A stretch of 64,000 nt of DNA from Baylisascaris procyonis (lineage: Eukaryota > Nematoda > Chromadorea > Rhabditida > Ascarididae). The notes under the pieces are model-generated. The model saw only the letters and a list, made by a program, of their open reading frames with translations. It was not told where the DNA came from and made no database searches. The DNA is taken from contig JAZARR010000172.1 of assembly GCA_037389465.1 (NCBI GenBank), forward strand, positions 62,001 through 126,000, read 5' to 3'. Every line of letters starts with the position of its first letter. The stretch's first letter is position 1. This document shows positions 63,457 through 64,000 of the stretch, one piece after another. The position numbers and the translations under genes were made by a program.

Positions 63457-64000
63457 CTAGAAATCTAAAAGCTCTTATTTAAAAATTGGAAGAAACAGCT
63501 ACACCGCTTAACGAATATAAACAATTGCTCTGAAAACGTGAACTGACTCTAGGCTTACAACTACAGGATCAACAAGTACCAAGACTACCACAATACCGAG
63601 AGCTACCTTTCGCTCTTTTAACGCTGAAAATCAAACCAAAGCATTACCGAAAAGTGTGAATCTTGCTAGAGAGAATAGCACGATATGCGCTTTTTTCGAA
63701 TAGGTAAATAAACCACACGGTTGCGGCAATTTTCGAAAACAATGAAATATTACCTTATATGCTATTTTCAAAATAACCGACTTCAAATAAACACTCTCGC
63801 TTTCTTCAGATTTCAGAGCATTTTATGATAGTCTTCGATGCTGATTACAAATGGAAAAAGTGGCAAACAGTAAGGAAGGAAATTGGGTTTATTAGACCAC
63901 CCTCAAGTCTATTTTGGAAGATGAAGCATCATAGAGTGGTTTATGCAATTCGCAACGCGATACTATGGAAGTGATAGCTAAACTGATAAGCTTAGCATTC
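63457..64000. other. Right edge, probable upstream part of the Myb-like gene
   Basis: No clear exon except the 17-base candidate at 63607. It is either promoter and 5' UTR, or an intron if the gene starts beyond the window. Confidence 0.4.
63607..63623 (-). other. Possible 17-base upstream micro-exon of the Myb-like gene
   Basis: Flanked by a strong acceptor (TTTGATTTTCAG) and the donor GTAGCT. It would code LKERK and join in phase 0 to an exon 1 starting at 63456. Tiny and unconfirmed. Confidence 0.22.

Overview
This is eukaryotic nuclear DNA from an animal, most likely a nematode. Coding sequence is split into short exons with GT-AG introns of a few hundred to about 2000 bases. The surroundings are AT-rich and full of microsatellites and homopolymers, and there are no operons or ribosome-binding sites. 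The nematode assignment rests on the overall character of the G-alpha and dynein proteins and on the intron structure; it is an inference. Most open reading frames in the window are chance ORFs or shadows. I rebuilt genes by hand from splice sites, reading phase and remembered family sequences.

Three genes are well supported. (1) Minus strand, 5403-22199: cytoplasmic dynein 1 intermediate chain, 15 recognised exons. They encode the N-terminal dynactin-binding coiled coil, the LC8-binding TQT motif, the light-chain-binding helices, the WD40 propeller and the C-terminal tail. (2) Plus strand, 36485-46976: a heterotrimeric G-protein alpha subunit, 9 recognised exons, with a canonical AATAAA 35 bases after the stop. 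(3) Minus strand, about 63453-51358: a Myb/SANT-repeat protein resembling the TTF1/REB1/DMTF1 group. It has nine exons that join in phase, and the last, of 2.3 kb, encodes a roughly 770-residue lysine-rich tail with repeated basic clusters. Genes 2 and 3 converge on the 47-51 kb interval; genes 1 and 2 diverge from the 22-36 kb interval.

The remaining space (1-5402, 22200-36484, 46977-51357, 63457-64000) holds no gene I can identify. It has two long (AT)n tracts nearby, other simple repeats and a few coding-like fragments listed at low confidence. Intron 3 of the G-alpha gene carries a foldback element with two 206-bp arms of about 95% identity, next to a perfect 18-bp-stem hairpin.

Unresolved points are stated openly. 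One splice junction in the dynein gene (exon 2 to 3) and one in the G-alpha gene (exon 4 to 5) do not close in phase with the obvious sites. A 60-base exon-like cassette ending in a stop codon lies in a phase-0 intron of the dynein gene. The Myb-like gene may begin upstream of the window. The three products act separately (microtubule motor cargo adaptor, receptor signalling, probable nucleolar or chromatin DNA binding), and I see no evidence that they form a functional cluster.
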